A stretch of 64,000 nt of DNA from an uncultured Clostridia bacterium (GTDB lineage: Bacteria > Bacillota > Clostridia > Christensenellales > UBA1242): the NCBI GenBank assembly GCA_934754375.1, contig CAKVHT010000001.1, positions 434,001 to 498,000 on the forward strand, written 5' to 3'. The notes under the pieces are model-generated. The model saw only the letters and a list, made by a program, of their open reading frames with translations, made no database searches and had not been told where the DNA came from. A program made the position numbers and the translations under genes. The first letter of the stretch is position 1. Each line of letters starts with the position of its first letter. Shown one piece after another: positions 8,518-17,637 of this stretch.

Positions 8518-8775
8518 TTATGCTTGGGTTTTGTATGCGCTTAATCTTGCCTTTTTTCTATTAGCAGTTGCTTTTTGCAAAATGTTTTTAGAAACAGCAG
8601 AATCAATCAATGAAAAAGTTTCACTCAAAATTTTGCTTGCATTTTCATCTTTAGCATCAACAGCTGCCTTATATTTTTTTACATAAGTAGCAATTTTTGT
8701 TTTATATGATTTATTTTCCATTGTTTGTCTGTTGATAACATCAATGCGCTTTTTTGCTGATTTAATATTAGCCAT
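8518..8775 (-). CDS. rpsT: 30S ribosomal protein S20
   Basis: Binds the 5' domain of 16S rRNA during assembly. Typical start MANIKSAKKRIDVINRQTMEN and a three-helix Lys-rich protein of 85 residues ending in RKKARLSAYKTQA. Perfect GGAGG ribosome site. It is a monocistronic unit with its own promoter and terminator, opposite in direction to its neighbours and divergent from murI. Confidence 0.97.
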   Translation of the reverse strand: MANIKSAKKRIDVINRQTMENKSYKTKIATYVKKYKAAVDAKDENASKILSETFSLIDSAVSKNILQKATANRKKARLSAYKTQA

Positions 8776-8796
8776 TTAAACCTCCAATTTGCATTA

Positions 8797-8825
8797 AGTA
8801 TAACAAATCAACATATTTTTGGCAA
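8797..8825 (-). promoter_or_regulatory. Promoter for rpsT
   Basis: Minus strand TTGCCA, 17 nt, TATACT. Leader of about 20 nt contains the GGAGG site. Confidence 0.65.
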
Positions 8826-8925
8826 GTGGTTTTTGCAAATTTTTGTATATTTATGCAAAAAAGATTTTTTATTTAACTTTGTGCAAATTTTTCACATAAT
8901 CTAGATTAAATACGTAATTAATATC

Positions 8926-9606
8926 ATGTTAAATAAGTTAAAACCAACCATTGCTGTTATAGATAGTGGCATTGGTGGTGTTTGTACATTAAAACGGCTA
9001 ATAGACAAATTTAAATTCGGCAATTTTATATATTTTGCTGACAATTTGTTTATGCCTTATGGTAACAAAACAGCGGGCTTAATTAAGTCTCGTGTAGAAA
9101 GTATTATAGATATGCTAAATCAAAAATATCAACCTGATTATATTTTGGTTGCATGCAACACTGCTTCAAGTGTTATAGATGTGGCAAAATTCACAAATGT
9201 AAGGACAATATCTTTTTCTAAACAAGATACTATATTTGCAACCAATTTAACGGCCAAACAACTTGCAGGCTATGATGTGATTGAGGACAGAACATTGGCA
9301 AGCATGATTGAAAAATATATTGAAGATAAACGCAAACTTGAGCACATCATCAAATCTCATGTTAAACGATTTAAGTTGGCAAATTACAAGCTGATAACAC
9401 TTGGCTGTACTCATTATGAATTAGTTGAACATATATTTAAAAGACTGTGTCCAAAAACAACATTTATTTGCAATAGTTTATGTTTAACTGAAACAATTGC
9501 TTTTGAACCAATGCAAAATTTAAAAACTATAAAGGTTTTGTTATCTAAAAACGATGAGAAGTACGAACAACTTATTTACCATTTGATAAACACAAAAGGA
9601 GACTGA
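8926..9606 (+). CDS. murI: Glutamate racemase, short form
   Basis: Makes D-glutamate for peptidoglycan. Both catalytic Cys motifs are present: VACNTASS with Cys77 and ITLGCTHYE with Cys161. The N-terminal IDSGIGGV contains Asp13/Ser14 and MPYG supplies the substrate-binding turn. At 226 residues it is about 35-40 shorter than usual. The missing part seems to lie after the first Cys, where the usual hydrophobic strand and Pro-rich loop before the GTxxS-like segment are compressed. The essential residues suggest an active enzyme. Directly upstream of glmS (5 nt gap), another cell-wall precursor gene. Confidence 0.88.
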   Translation: MLNKLKPTIAVIDSGIGGVCTLKRLIDKFKFGNFIYFADNLFMPYGNKTAGLIKSRVESIIDMLNQKYQPDYILVACNTASSVIDVAKFTNVRTISFSKQDTIFATNLTAKQLAGYDVIEDRTLASMIEKYIEDKRKLEHIIKSHVKRFKLANYKLITLGCTHYELVEHIFKRLCPKTTFICNSLCLTETIAFEPMQNLKTIKVLLSKNDEKYEQLIYHLINTKGD

Positions 9607-9611
9607 TTTTA

Positions 9612-11291
9612 ATGTGTGGTATTTATGCTTATATTGGCAATAAAAATGCTTATAACCAAGTTAAAGAAGGCTTAAAACTTTTGCAATATCGAGGATATGA
9701 TTCCTGTGGTATTGCTTTTTTTGACGGCAATGAATTTAAAATCAACAAGGCTGTGGGAGTGTTAGATAATTTGCCTGCTATCAGTTCCAACCCAAAAATT
9801 GCTTTTGGACATACGAGATGGGCAACACATGGGGCAGTAAATTTAACAAATGCACACCCTCACTATTCAGTTGAACATGAATTTACTATCGTTCACAATG
9901 GTGTTATAAAAAATGCTGAACAGTTGAAGCAAAATTTGCAAAACGCAGGAATATCATTTTATTCTCAAACCGATACAGAAGTTATTGCAAATTTAATTTA
10001 TTCATTATCTGGTTCAATAGAAGATAGATTGATGCAACTTCTTAACATACTACAAGGCAGTTATTCTTTGATTGTTGGTACAAAACAGGGAGATTTATAT
10101 TTAATCAAGAACTTCTGTCCGTTAAACATATTAAAGCAGGGCAAAGAAATTTTAGTTTCAAGTGATAAGGCGAGTTTGCCTTCGGGAGAAATATACACCT
10201 TAAAAGATAATGATATCATTAAGATATCAAAAGGAAAAATCAAAGCGATCAATGGAGTGTTAAAGTTTAAAGAATATCATAACAGCATAGAAAGGCTGAA
10301 TAAAGGCAAGTATGCCCATTACATGCTTAAAGAGATATATGAAACCCCATTATCAATAAAAAACACCTATATAGGGATAAAAGACCAAAACTTTAAACCA
10401 ATATTTGACGGCATAAACAAAATCACATTTATCGGGTGTGGCACAGCATATCATTCATGCTTAATAGGAGAACAAATATTTAAAGCAGATGACATGTTTG
10501 AGACATATAATTGTCTAGCATCAAATTATGAGTGTAAAAAAGACATAGATTTACATCACTTGCATATTATTGTAAGTCAAAGCGGGGAGACTGCTGACTG
10601 CATTAAGGTGGCGGAACAAATTAAAGCACATAAAGGCAAGATACTGCTTATAACAAACGAAAACAAAAGTAGCCTTACTCATTATGCTGACTATTGTGTT
10701 TTTACTAATGCCGAAAAAGAAATTGCAGTTGCAAGCACAAAAACATATAGTTGCCAAGTGTTTGTGTTTGAATATATGTACAACAAACTAAAAGACAATA
10801 ATTACACAATTGATATAGACACCTTATATAACGATGTATCAAATTTTTTAGATAAATTAGATGTGTCAAATATTGTTGATTTATATTTAAACGATAACAA
10901 AATGATAATGATTGCAAAGGGGTTTGATTATTTAATATTGCAAGAAGCTAGCCTAAAGATAAGAGAAATAGACTATTACTATACATTGCCTATGTATGCG
11001 GGAGAACTTAAACACGGCACTTTGTCCCTTGTTGATGAAAACACCACTATACTATCTATAAACACAAATCAAGACAAAAATGCCTTAAAAACCGCTATAA
11101 GTGAAATTGAATCACGCAAAGGTAAAGTTATTAAAGTTGAAGATTTTTTGCCAGAAGACATAACAAATAAGCAATATAAGGCAATATACGAGATTTTGCC
11201 TTTCCAACTATTAAGTTATCAAATTGCTGTTAAGCACAACTACAATCCAGACATGCCAAAAAATTTGGCAAAAAGTGTTACAGTAGAATAG
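9612..11291 (+). CDS. glmS: Glutamine-fructose-6-phosphate aminotransferase
   Basis: First step of UDP-GlcNAc synthesis. N-terminal Ntn glutaminase with Cys2 (MCGIYAYIG), LLQYRGYDSCGIA, GHTRWATHGAVN and HNGVIKN. Two SIS isomerase domains follow with FIGCGTAYHSC, VSQSGETADC and VASTKTYSCQ. The C-terminus LAKSVTVE is canonical. 559 residues, slightly short because of loops between the domains. AGGAG ribosome site. No glmS ribozyme was seen; the gene is preceded directly by murI. Confidence 0.96.
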   Translation: MCGIYAYIGNKNAYNQVKEGLKLLQYRGYDSCGIAFFDGNEFKINKAVGVLDNLPAISSNPKIAFGHTRWATHGAVNLTNAHPHYSVEHEFTIVHNGVIKNAEQLKQNLQNAGISFYSQTDTEVIANLIYSLSGSIEDRLMQLLNILQGSYSLIVGTKQGDLYLIKNFCPLNILKQGKEILVSSDKASLPSGEIYTLKDNDIIKISKGKIKAINGVLKFKEYHNSIERLNKGKYAHYMLKEIYETPLSIKNTYIGIKDQNFKPIFDGINKITFIGCGTAYHSCLIGEQIFKADDMFETYNCLASNYECKKDIDLHHLHIIVSQSGETADCIKVAEQIKAHKGKILLITNENKSSLTHYADYCVFTNAEKEIAVASTKTYSCQVFVFEYMYNKLKDNNYTIDIDTLYNDVSNFLDKLDVSNIVDLYLNDNKMIMIAKGFDYLILQEASLKIREIDYYYTLPMYAGELKHGTLSLVDENTTILSINTNQDKNALKTAISEIESRKGKVIKVEDFLPEDITNKQYKAIYEILPFQLLSYQIAVKHNYNPDMPKNLAKSVTVE

Positions 11292-11305
11292 AAAAGTAAG
11301 TGTTT

Positions 11306-11336
11306 GGTGGCGGAACAAATCAAAGCACATGAAAGG
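11306..11336 (+). repeat. Near-duplicate of an internal glmS segment just past the glmS stop
   Basis: About 30 nt here match glmS positions 10607-10636 with one substitution and one inserted base. The copy is in the same reading frame as glmS, so readthrough of the stop would give VAEQIKAH again. It ends at the last codon of the convergent PBP gene. Confidence 0.7.
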
Positions 11337-13616
11337 CTAAACAAACCATTTAGATTTACCATTCAACATTTGATTTTCAATTAATCTTATAAGATATTCT
11401 TTAGGCTTGATTTTTGTGGTTGCAATTATTTTGCTATTTTTAAGCAAATTATAACTAATTTCTTCATGGCTAAAAATATCATTATCCAATATTTCTATTT
11501 TGCCAGTTGTATCAAAAACCTCTTTTAAAATGCTAGATTTGCTTGATGTGACTTTTTCAATTTTGTAATCATTATATTTTTGTGCATCAAAATAAAGATA
11601 GCAACCAGTTTTATTTAAACATGCAATCAGATCAGTTTGTTCTGGTTGTTTGTTTTGTGGCAAATTTGATTGTTTAAAATAGTCATAGGCAATATATCTA
11701 TCAAGATTGCTCAATGGGGTGATTATGTTATGATTTTGTTCATATTCGGGCAAATCATAGCCAGTTTTAACAATATCTTCAGGCTTTTCAAAGTCGTTGG
11801 GTTTGTGATTGTTGTAAATTTGCAACAATATTTGCTTATTAATTTCAGTTGGTTGGGCAGAAGAGTATAGGCGATTATCCAGTTTGTTATCTTTAATATT
11901 GGCAACCCAGGTTAGAACGGTATGTTCAGTTGTATATGCAACATTAAATAAGTCTGTGTTATTTTTTCCATTATAGGCTGTGCCTGTTTTTGATGCAACT
12001 GGGAATTGCAAACTGTTTAACCTTTTGGCTGTGCCAGTACGAGTGGTTTCTTTTAGACAATCGTTAAGCAGAAAGCAAGATGAAGCATCCACAATAGTTT
12101 CAGCATAATCGTTGGCGGTGTATATCACATTGCCTTGTTTGTCTTTTATTCTATCAATAAATGACAAAGGTTTGTACGTGCCTTGATTTGCCAATGTTGA
12201 ATAAGCATTGGTTAAAGTTATCAAATCGACACCATTTGTAACAGAACCTAGGGCTAGGGTGAGGTTGGCATCTGTATTGGTAGTATTAATACCAAATTCA
12301 GCCAACATTGCTCTGGCATGATTGAGTCCTACATAGTCTAATGCTTTAACTGCTGGTATATTCAGTGATTTTGCAATTGCGTCACGTGTGGAAACATATC
12401 CTGAATAACCACCACCAGCATTTTGTGGTGTAAATCCATTATAATTTATTGGCTCATCTAAAATTTGTGTCGCAGGAGACAATATATTGTGTTTAAAGCA
12501 AGGCAAATACACAGCAAATGGCTTTAACATTGATGCTGGCTGACGTTTCATATTATGAAGATTGTAATTGCTGTTCACAAAAAATGCTTTAATTTTACCA
12601 TTGTTATCAGCAACTATTGAAATACTATCCAAATTTTGATTATATGTGTTTTTTGCAGAATCTATTACATCTGAATTGATGTTTATAAGTTGTTTTTGAA
12701 GAACATCGTTTTTATTTGTTATTATCTCATAATCATGATTGATTAGGTCTCTTTCACTGATATTAAGCAATTGGCAAGCTTGATAAATTGCTTCTCGTTC
12801 ATAACTAAAATCTATATTGTTAGTGTTCGCAACATCGAGAGTAGAAGCCAAAACATCATTATATTGTTCGCTTGTTATGTCTTTTTGATTCAGCATGTTT
12901 TTTGCCACCAGATTTCGCCTTTCTATGGCATTCTGCAAATTGATTTTGGGTGAGTATTTAGCAGGGCTTTTTATCAATCCAGCCAAACAGCATGCTTCAT
13001 TTAAAGTTAAATCTTTTGCTGATTTGTTAAAATATATTCTGCTTGCATTTTCAATTCCATAGGCATTTTGACCAAAATATATGGTGTTTAAATACATTTG
13101 CAAAATCTCGTTTTTACTAAATTGTTTTTCCATTTTGATTGATAATATTATTTCTTTAATTTTTCTTTCATACGTTTTTTCGTTGCTTAAAAGAGCATTT
13201 TTGATAAGTTGTTGACTTATGGTTGAGGCACCTTGAGATTTTGATTTTGATGTTAAATTAACCATACTTGCTTTTGCAATTCGCTTTAAGTCATAGCCTT
13301 TATGACTATAAAATCGCTTATCTTCAATATCAACAAATGCTTTTGGTACATAATCTGGCAAACTGTCAATTTCAACAATCGAACGATTTGAGTTATACAA
13401 AGTGTTGTCAACACCATCAGCAGAATAAACTTTTATACCATTGTTCACACTTGTCAGTCTATTAACATCCAAATCATATTTATTGTAAAGTGTTATAAAA
13501 TAAACAAACCCGGCAGTAAATAAACATACAAAGGCAATGGAAAAACATAATAAAAACTTTTTAAGTTTTTTATGCCTTGGTTTTGTTTTGTTTGCTGGGT
13601 TTTTATTTTTCATCAT
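11337..13616 (-). CDS. Class A penicillin-binding protein (PBP1A-like)
   Basis: Bifunctional peptidoglycan synthase. One N-terminal membrane anchor after a basic tail; glycosyltransferase (GT51) motifs EDKRFYSHKGYD, QGASTISQQLIKN, KIKEIILSIKMEK and LNTIYFGQNAYGIENASRIYF; transpeptidase motifs SMLK (SxxK), SLN (SxN) and SKTGTA (KTG). An extra C-terminal part of about 130 residues lacks a recognisable domain. 759 residues. Convergent with glmS and divergent from miaB. Two adjacent ATG codons begin the frame, and no strong ribosome site was seen. Confidence 0.94.
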   Translation of the reverse strand: MMKNKNPANKTKPRHKKLKKFLLCFSIAFVCLFTAGFVYFITLYNKYDLDVNRLTSVNNGIKVYSADGVDNTLYNSNRSIVEIDSLPDYVPKAFVDIEDKRFYSHKGYDLKRIAKASMVNLTSKSKSQGASTISQQLIKNALLSNEKTYERKIKEIILSIKMEKQFSKNEILQMYLNTIYFGQNAYGIENASRIYFNKSAKDLTLNEACCLAGLIKSPAKYSPKINLQNAIERRNLVAKNMLNQKDITSEQYNDVLASTLDVANTNNIDFSYEREAIYQACQLLNISERDLINHDYEIITNKNDVLQKQLININSDVIDSAKNTYNQNLDSISIVADNNGKIKAFFVNSNYNLHNMKRQPASMLKPFAVYLPCFKHNILSPATQILDEPINYNGFTPQNAGGGYSGYVSTRDAIAKSLNIPAVKALDYVGLNHARAMLAEFGINTTNTDANLTLALGSVTNGVDLITLTNAYSTLANQGTYKPLSFIDRIKDKQGNVIYTANDYAETIVDASSCFLLNDCLKETTRTGTAKRLNSLQFPVASKTGTAYNGKNNTDLFNVAYTTEHTVLTWVANIKDNKLDNRLYSSAQPTEINKQILLQIYNNHKPNDFEKPEDIVKTGYDLPEYEQNHNIITPLSNLDRYIAYDYFKQSNLPQNKQPEQTDLIACLNKTGCYLYFDAQKYNDYKIEKVTSSKSSILKEVFDTTGKIEILDNDIFSHEEISYNLLKNSKIIATTKIKPKEYLIRLIENQMLNGKSKWFV

Positions 13617-13665
13617 TCTAGTATTTGCAAAATGTAGAAAAATAATTTAAATTGTAATATTTTAG

Positions 13666-13694
13666 TTGAAAAAATTGCCGATTTTGATTATAAT
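13666..13694 (+). promoter_or_regulatory. Promoter for the miaB-mutSL operon, apparently leaderless
   Basis: TTGAAA, 17 nt, TATAAT, then 7 nt to ATG 13702. The TTG that could be read as an upstream start codon is the -35 box itself. Confidence 0.65.
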
Positions 13695-13701
13695 GTTTGT
13701 T

Positions 13702-15033
13702 ATGAAAGAATTAAATGGAAAATTTTATCACATAGAAACTTATGGCTGTCAAATGAATGTACACGAAAGTGAAAAACTTCGTGGCATTTTGTCAACTTTT
13801 GGCATGGCTGAAACAGACAATATTGAACAAGCGACAATCGTTCTTTTTAATACCTGTTGCATTCGTGAAGGGGCAGAAGATAAAGCATATAGCAACATTG
13901 CACACCTTAAAAAATGGAAGCAAGAAGACCCAAACAGGATAATTGTAGTATGTGGCTGTATGCCTCAACAAAAAAATGGAAAATATGACTTTAAAAAACG
14001 TCTCACATTTGTTGACATTGTTATTGGCACACATAACATCAATATGCTTGGCGAGTATTTAATGCGTTTGCTAAAAGACCGTAAACGTATTGTTGAAATC
14101 CTTGATAAACCTGTTAATGGTATGGAAACAGATACTTGCATTAGAGATGACAAAATCAATGCTTATGTAAATATAATCTATGGTTGTGATAAGTTTTGCA
14201 CTTATTGCATTGTTCCGTACGTACGTGGTAGGGAAACAAGCCGTCCAATGGCTGATATTTACAAAGAAGTTAAAGACCTTGTTCAAAAGCAAAATTATAA
14301 ATACATCACATTGCTTGGACAAAATGTAAATTCTTATGGCAAAGATTTAACACCAAAGTCAAGTTTTGCTGAACTTTTGACTGAATTGTGCAAAATTGAA
14401 GGTGATTTCAAAATAAAATTTATGACTTCACACCCAATGGATTTTGATGTTGATTTGATAAAAGTGATGAAAGAACAAGACAAAGTTGCAAAAGCTTTAC
14501 ACTTGCCTGTGCAATCAGGGAGCACAAAAGTGCTTAAACGCATGAACAGACATTATGATATCAAACATTATTACAAAATCATCCGCAAAGTTAAACATGC
14601 AATCCCAAACATTTCTTTATCAACTGACATTATTGTTGGTTTCCCTGGCGAAACTGATAAAGATTATAATCAAACACTGAAACTTCTAAAAAAAGTTAGG
14701 TATGACCAAGTGTTTGCATTTATGTACTCTCCAAGAAGCGGAACCCCAGCTGCCACATTCACAGACCAAATTGAAGAAACGGTTAAAAATAAACGTGTAA
14801 ACAACCTTTTAAGCAAGCAAAAAATAATACAAAAAGATTTGATGACAAAAACTATAAACAAGACCTTTAATTGCTTAATACGCACTGTAAACGGCATTGC
14901 TATGGGTATCACAGATGGAGGTAGAGAAATCTATCTGCCAAGTTACAAGTTCAACAATGAAAATTATTTTGCGAATGTCCGTGTGGAAGGTATTCGTAAT
15001 CACAAATTGTCTGGGGTGATAGTAGATGATTGA
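13702..15033 (+). CDS. miaB: tRNA-2-methylthio-N6-dimethylallyladenosine synthase
   Basis: Radical-SAM methylthiotransferase acting on i6A37 made by MiaA, encoded in the same operon. UPF0004 domain Cys residues in YGCQMN, FNTCCIREGAEDKA and VCGCMPQ; radical-SAM cluster in CDKFCTYCIVPYVRGRE; C-terminal TRAM domain. The start at 13702 fits the promoter; ATG 13693 overlaps the -10 box. Overlaps mutS by 8 nt. Clustering with mutS, mutL and miaA is common in Firmicutes. Confidence 0.95.
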   Translation: MKELNGKFYHIETYGCQMNVHESEKLRGILSTFGMAETDNIEQATIVLFNTCCIREGAEDKAYSNIAHLKKWKQEDPNRIIVVCGCMPQQKNGKYDFKKRLTFVDIVIGTHNINMLGEYLMRLLKDRKRIVEILDKPVNGMETDTCIRDDKINAYVNIIYGCDKFCTYCIVPYVRGRETSRPMADIYKEVKDLVQKQNYKYITLLGQNVNSYGKDLTPKSSFAELLTELCKIEGDFKIKFMTSHPMDFDVDLIKVMKEQDKVAKALHLPVQSGSTKVLKRMNRHYDIKHYYKIIRKVKHAIPNISLSTDIIVGFPGETDKDYNQTLKLLKKVRYDQVFAFMYSPRSGTPAATFTDQIEETVKNKRVNNLLSKQKIIQKDLMTKTINKTFNCLIRTVNGIAMGITDGGREIYLPSYKFNNENYFANVRVEGIRNHKLSGVIVDD

Positions 15034-17605
15034 TTCTTATGTAAATAAAGAAATTTTTAATTCAAACAACACAAAACTTTCGCCAGTAATTAAGCAATTT
15101 TTGGCAATAAAAGAAAACAATGAAGACTGCATCATATTTTATCGTTTAGGTGACTTTTATGAATTGTTTTTAGATGATGCAATTGTTGGTAGCCGTGTGC
15201 TTGATTTGACACTTACAGGCAAAGATTGCGGAGTGGGAGAGCGCGCACCAATGTGCGGTATTCCTTTTCATGCTTATGAATCTTATGCTCAACGTTTGAT
15301 TGAACGTGGATATAAAGTTGCCATTTGTGAGCAAACTGATGAAATGCGCAATGGACTTATGCAACGTGAAATTGTGCGTATCATAACACCAGGAACTGTT
15401 GTTGAAAGTTCTATGCTTAATGAACGAAAAAATTCATACATAATGTGTATCTATGCTGATAAAAACGCAATATCTTATGCTTATAGCGATATTTCAACAG
15501 GTGAAATCAAAGTTGCAGAATATTCTGGCGACAACATTGATGAATATATTAATGACCAAATTGTGCGTATTATGCCAAGTGAAATCATTTGCAACAAACA
15601 AATGATGGAATTAAGCAAAAGTTTGGTTTGTTTCTTGCGTGATGGTTATCGTTTTAGCGAGTATTTTGATTGGGCATTCAACCAAGCCGATGCTGAAAAA
15701 CAAATAATGCAACAATATGGCTTGAAGTCATTAAAGGGTTTTGATATTGATTCAAAAATGTGTGTTGCACCAATAGGTGCATTGTTAACATATTTTCAAG
15801 AAACTCAAAAACGTGATTTAAAGCATTTAAACTTTCCTAAAAAAATTTTTGACCAAGAATTTATGTATCTTGATACAAACACACGTCGTAATCTTGAAAT
15901 AGAGCAAACAATGCGTGATGGCGACAAAAAAGGCACTTTGTTGTGGGTGTTGGATAATACCTGCACAAACATTGGCTCAAGATTGTTGCGCAATTGGGTT
16001 AGACAACCATTGCAAAACAAAGAAGCAATCAACAAAAGGCTCAATATGGTTGAAACTTTGGTTGGGGATACTGTTTTAAGGGCAAACCTTAAATATACAC
16101 TTGAAAAGGTTCAAGATATCGAACGTATTGTTGGCAAGGTTGGTTATGGCAGTTTTTCGCCAAAAGATTGTGTTGCTTTAAAAACATCATTATATCAAGT
16201 TCCACTTATCAAAAAAGTGTTGTTGACAAACAACAATAAGGATTTGCTTGACCTTGCAACTCAATTGGTTGATGTGCATGAAATCGCTGATATGATTAAT
16301 GCAACAATTGTTGACGACCCACCACTTTTGTTTAAAAATGGCAACTATATTAAGCCTGGTTTTAATGCAAATCTTGACCATATCAAGTCAATACGTGACC
16401 AAGCAAAGAAATATATTGACGATATGGAAAATCAAGAAAGAGAATCCACCGGCATTAAGACATTAAAGATAGGGCATAACCGCATCTTTGGCTATTATAT
16501 TGAAGTTGGAAAGCAGTATATTGAACAAGTTCCATTTAGGTATGTCCGCAGGCAGACAACTGCTAATGGCGAAAGATATGTGACAGAAGAACTCAAACAA
16601 TTTGAAAATGAAGTATTTAACGCTCAAGAAAACGCATTAAATTTGGAAGAAAGTATATTTGAACAAGTTAAGGCGCAAATACTTGAAAATGCTTCGTTAT
16701 TGCAACAAATTGCACGAGTTATTGCTCAAATTGATTGTATATATTCTCTTGCCACTGTAGCAATCGCAAATGATTATCATTGCCCAAACATAACAGACGG
16801 AAAAGAAATCAATATTGAGGCAGGGCGACACCCGGTTGTTGAGCGCATGCAACGTGAAACTGACTTTATTGCAAATGATTGCAAATTGAACGAATCAGAC
16901 CAACGCACAATGATTTTAACTGGACCAAATATGGCTGGTAAATCAACCTATATGCGACAAGTGGCTTTAATCACTTATATGGCACATATTGGCAGTTTTG
17001 TGCCAGCACGTAAAGCAGATATTTGTTTGGTTGACCGTATATTTACACGTATTGGGGCAAGTGATGACCTTTCTGTTGGACAATCTACTTTCATGGTTGA
17101 AATGATTGAAGTGGCAAATATTTTGCACTATGCAACAAATAACAGCCTTATTATTTTAGATGAGGTTGGCCGTGGCACTTCGACATTTGATGGTTTGTCA
17201 ATCGCTTGGGCAGTTGTTGAATATTTAAGCAAACACCTTAATGCAAAAACATTGTTTGCAACACATTATCATGAATTGATGCAACTTGAAGGCATATATG
17301 AAGGTGTAAAAAACTTTTGCATAGCAATTAAAGAAATTGGCGGACAACTTGTGTTCATGCGTAAAATTATGCGTGGCAGTGCAACTCGTAGTTATGGTAT
17401 AGAAGTGGCTAGTTTAGCAGGGCTTCCAAAAGAGATAATCACTAGAGCAAAAGAACTGATTAAAGAGTTTGAGTCTCAAAAAGTGAATAACGATGTTCAA
17501 AAAGAAAGTGAAATTTTGGATAATTTACGTGCAATTGACCCAAACACTTTGACACCTTTGGTTGCATTTGACACTTTGGTTAGATTGATAGACTTGGCAA
17601 AATAA
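15026..17605 (+). CDS. mutS: DNA mismatch repair protein MutS
   Basis: Mismatch recognition ATPase. Mismatch-binding FYELF motif near residue 47 (RLGDFYELFLDDA), connector, clamp and lever domains, then ATPase with Walker A TGPNMAGKSTYMRQ, DDLSVGQSTFMVEM and Walker B LIILDEVGRGTSTFDG followed by ATHYHEL. 859 residues, full length. Ribosome site GGGGTGAT lies in the end of miaB. No beta-clamp motif search was possible by eye. Confidence 0.97.
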   Translation: MIDSYVNKEIFNSNNTKLSPVIKQFLAIKENNEDCIIFYRLGDFYELFLDDAIVGSRVLDLTLTGKDCGVGERAPMCGIPFHAYESYAQRLIERGYKVAICEQTDEMRNGLMQREIVRIITPGTVVESSMLNERKNSYIMCIYADKNAISYAYSDISTGEIKVAEYSGDNIDEYINDQIVRIMPSEIICNKQMMELSKSLVCFLRDGYRFSEYFDWAFNQADAEKQIMQQYGLKSLKGFDIDSKMCVAPIGALLTYFQETQKRDLKHLNFPKKIFDQEFMYLDTNTRRNLEIEQTMRDGDKKGTLLWVLDNTCTNIGSRLLRNWVRQPLQNKEAINKRLNMVETLVGDTVLRANLKYTLEKVQDIERIVGKVGYGSFSPKDCVALKTSLYQVPLIKKVLLTNNNKDLLDLATQLVDVHEIADMINATIVDDPPLLFKNGNYIKPGFNANLDHIKSIRDQAKKYIDDMENQERESTGIKTLKIGHNRIFGYYIEVGKQYIEQVPFRYVRRQTTANGERYVTEELKQFENEVFNAQENALNLEESIFEQVKAQILENASLLQQIARVIAQIDCIYSLATVAIANDYHCPNITDGKEINIEAGRHPVVERMQRETDFIANDCKLNESDQRTMILTGPNMAGKSTYMRQVALITYMAHIGSFVPARKADICLVDRIFTRIGASDDLSVGQSTFMVEMIEVANILHYATNNSLIILDEVGRGTSTFDGLSIAWAVVEYLSKHLNAKTLFATHYHELMQLEGIYEGVKNFCIAIKEIGGQLVFMRKIMRGSATRSYGIEVASLAGLPKEIITRAKELIKEFESQKVNNDVQKESEILDNLRAIDPNTLTPLVAFDTLVRLIDLAK

Positions 17606-17637
17606 TATAAAAACAATTTTATAGATAAGGAGTTTGA

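Noticed and set aside
8474..8686. A plus-strand frame of 70 codons over rpsT.
   Set aside because: It is the antisense shadow of the unmistakable S20 gene and has no ribosome site.
9607..9611. A glmS ribozyme upstream of glmS.
   Set aside because: Only 5 nt separate murI and glmS and no ribozyme core sequence was seen.
13666..13701. miaB starting at the TTG at 13666 or ATG at 13693.
   Set aside because: Those codons are the -35 and -10 boxes of a near-perfect promoter; the ATG at 13702 is the first start that can be transcribed.
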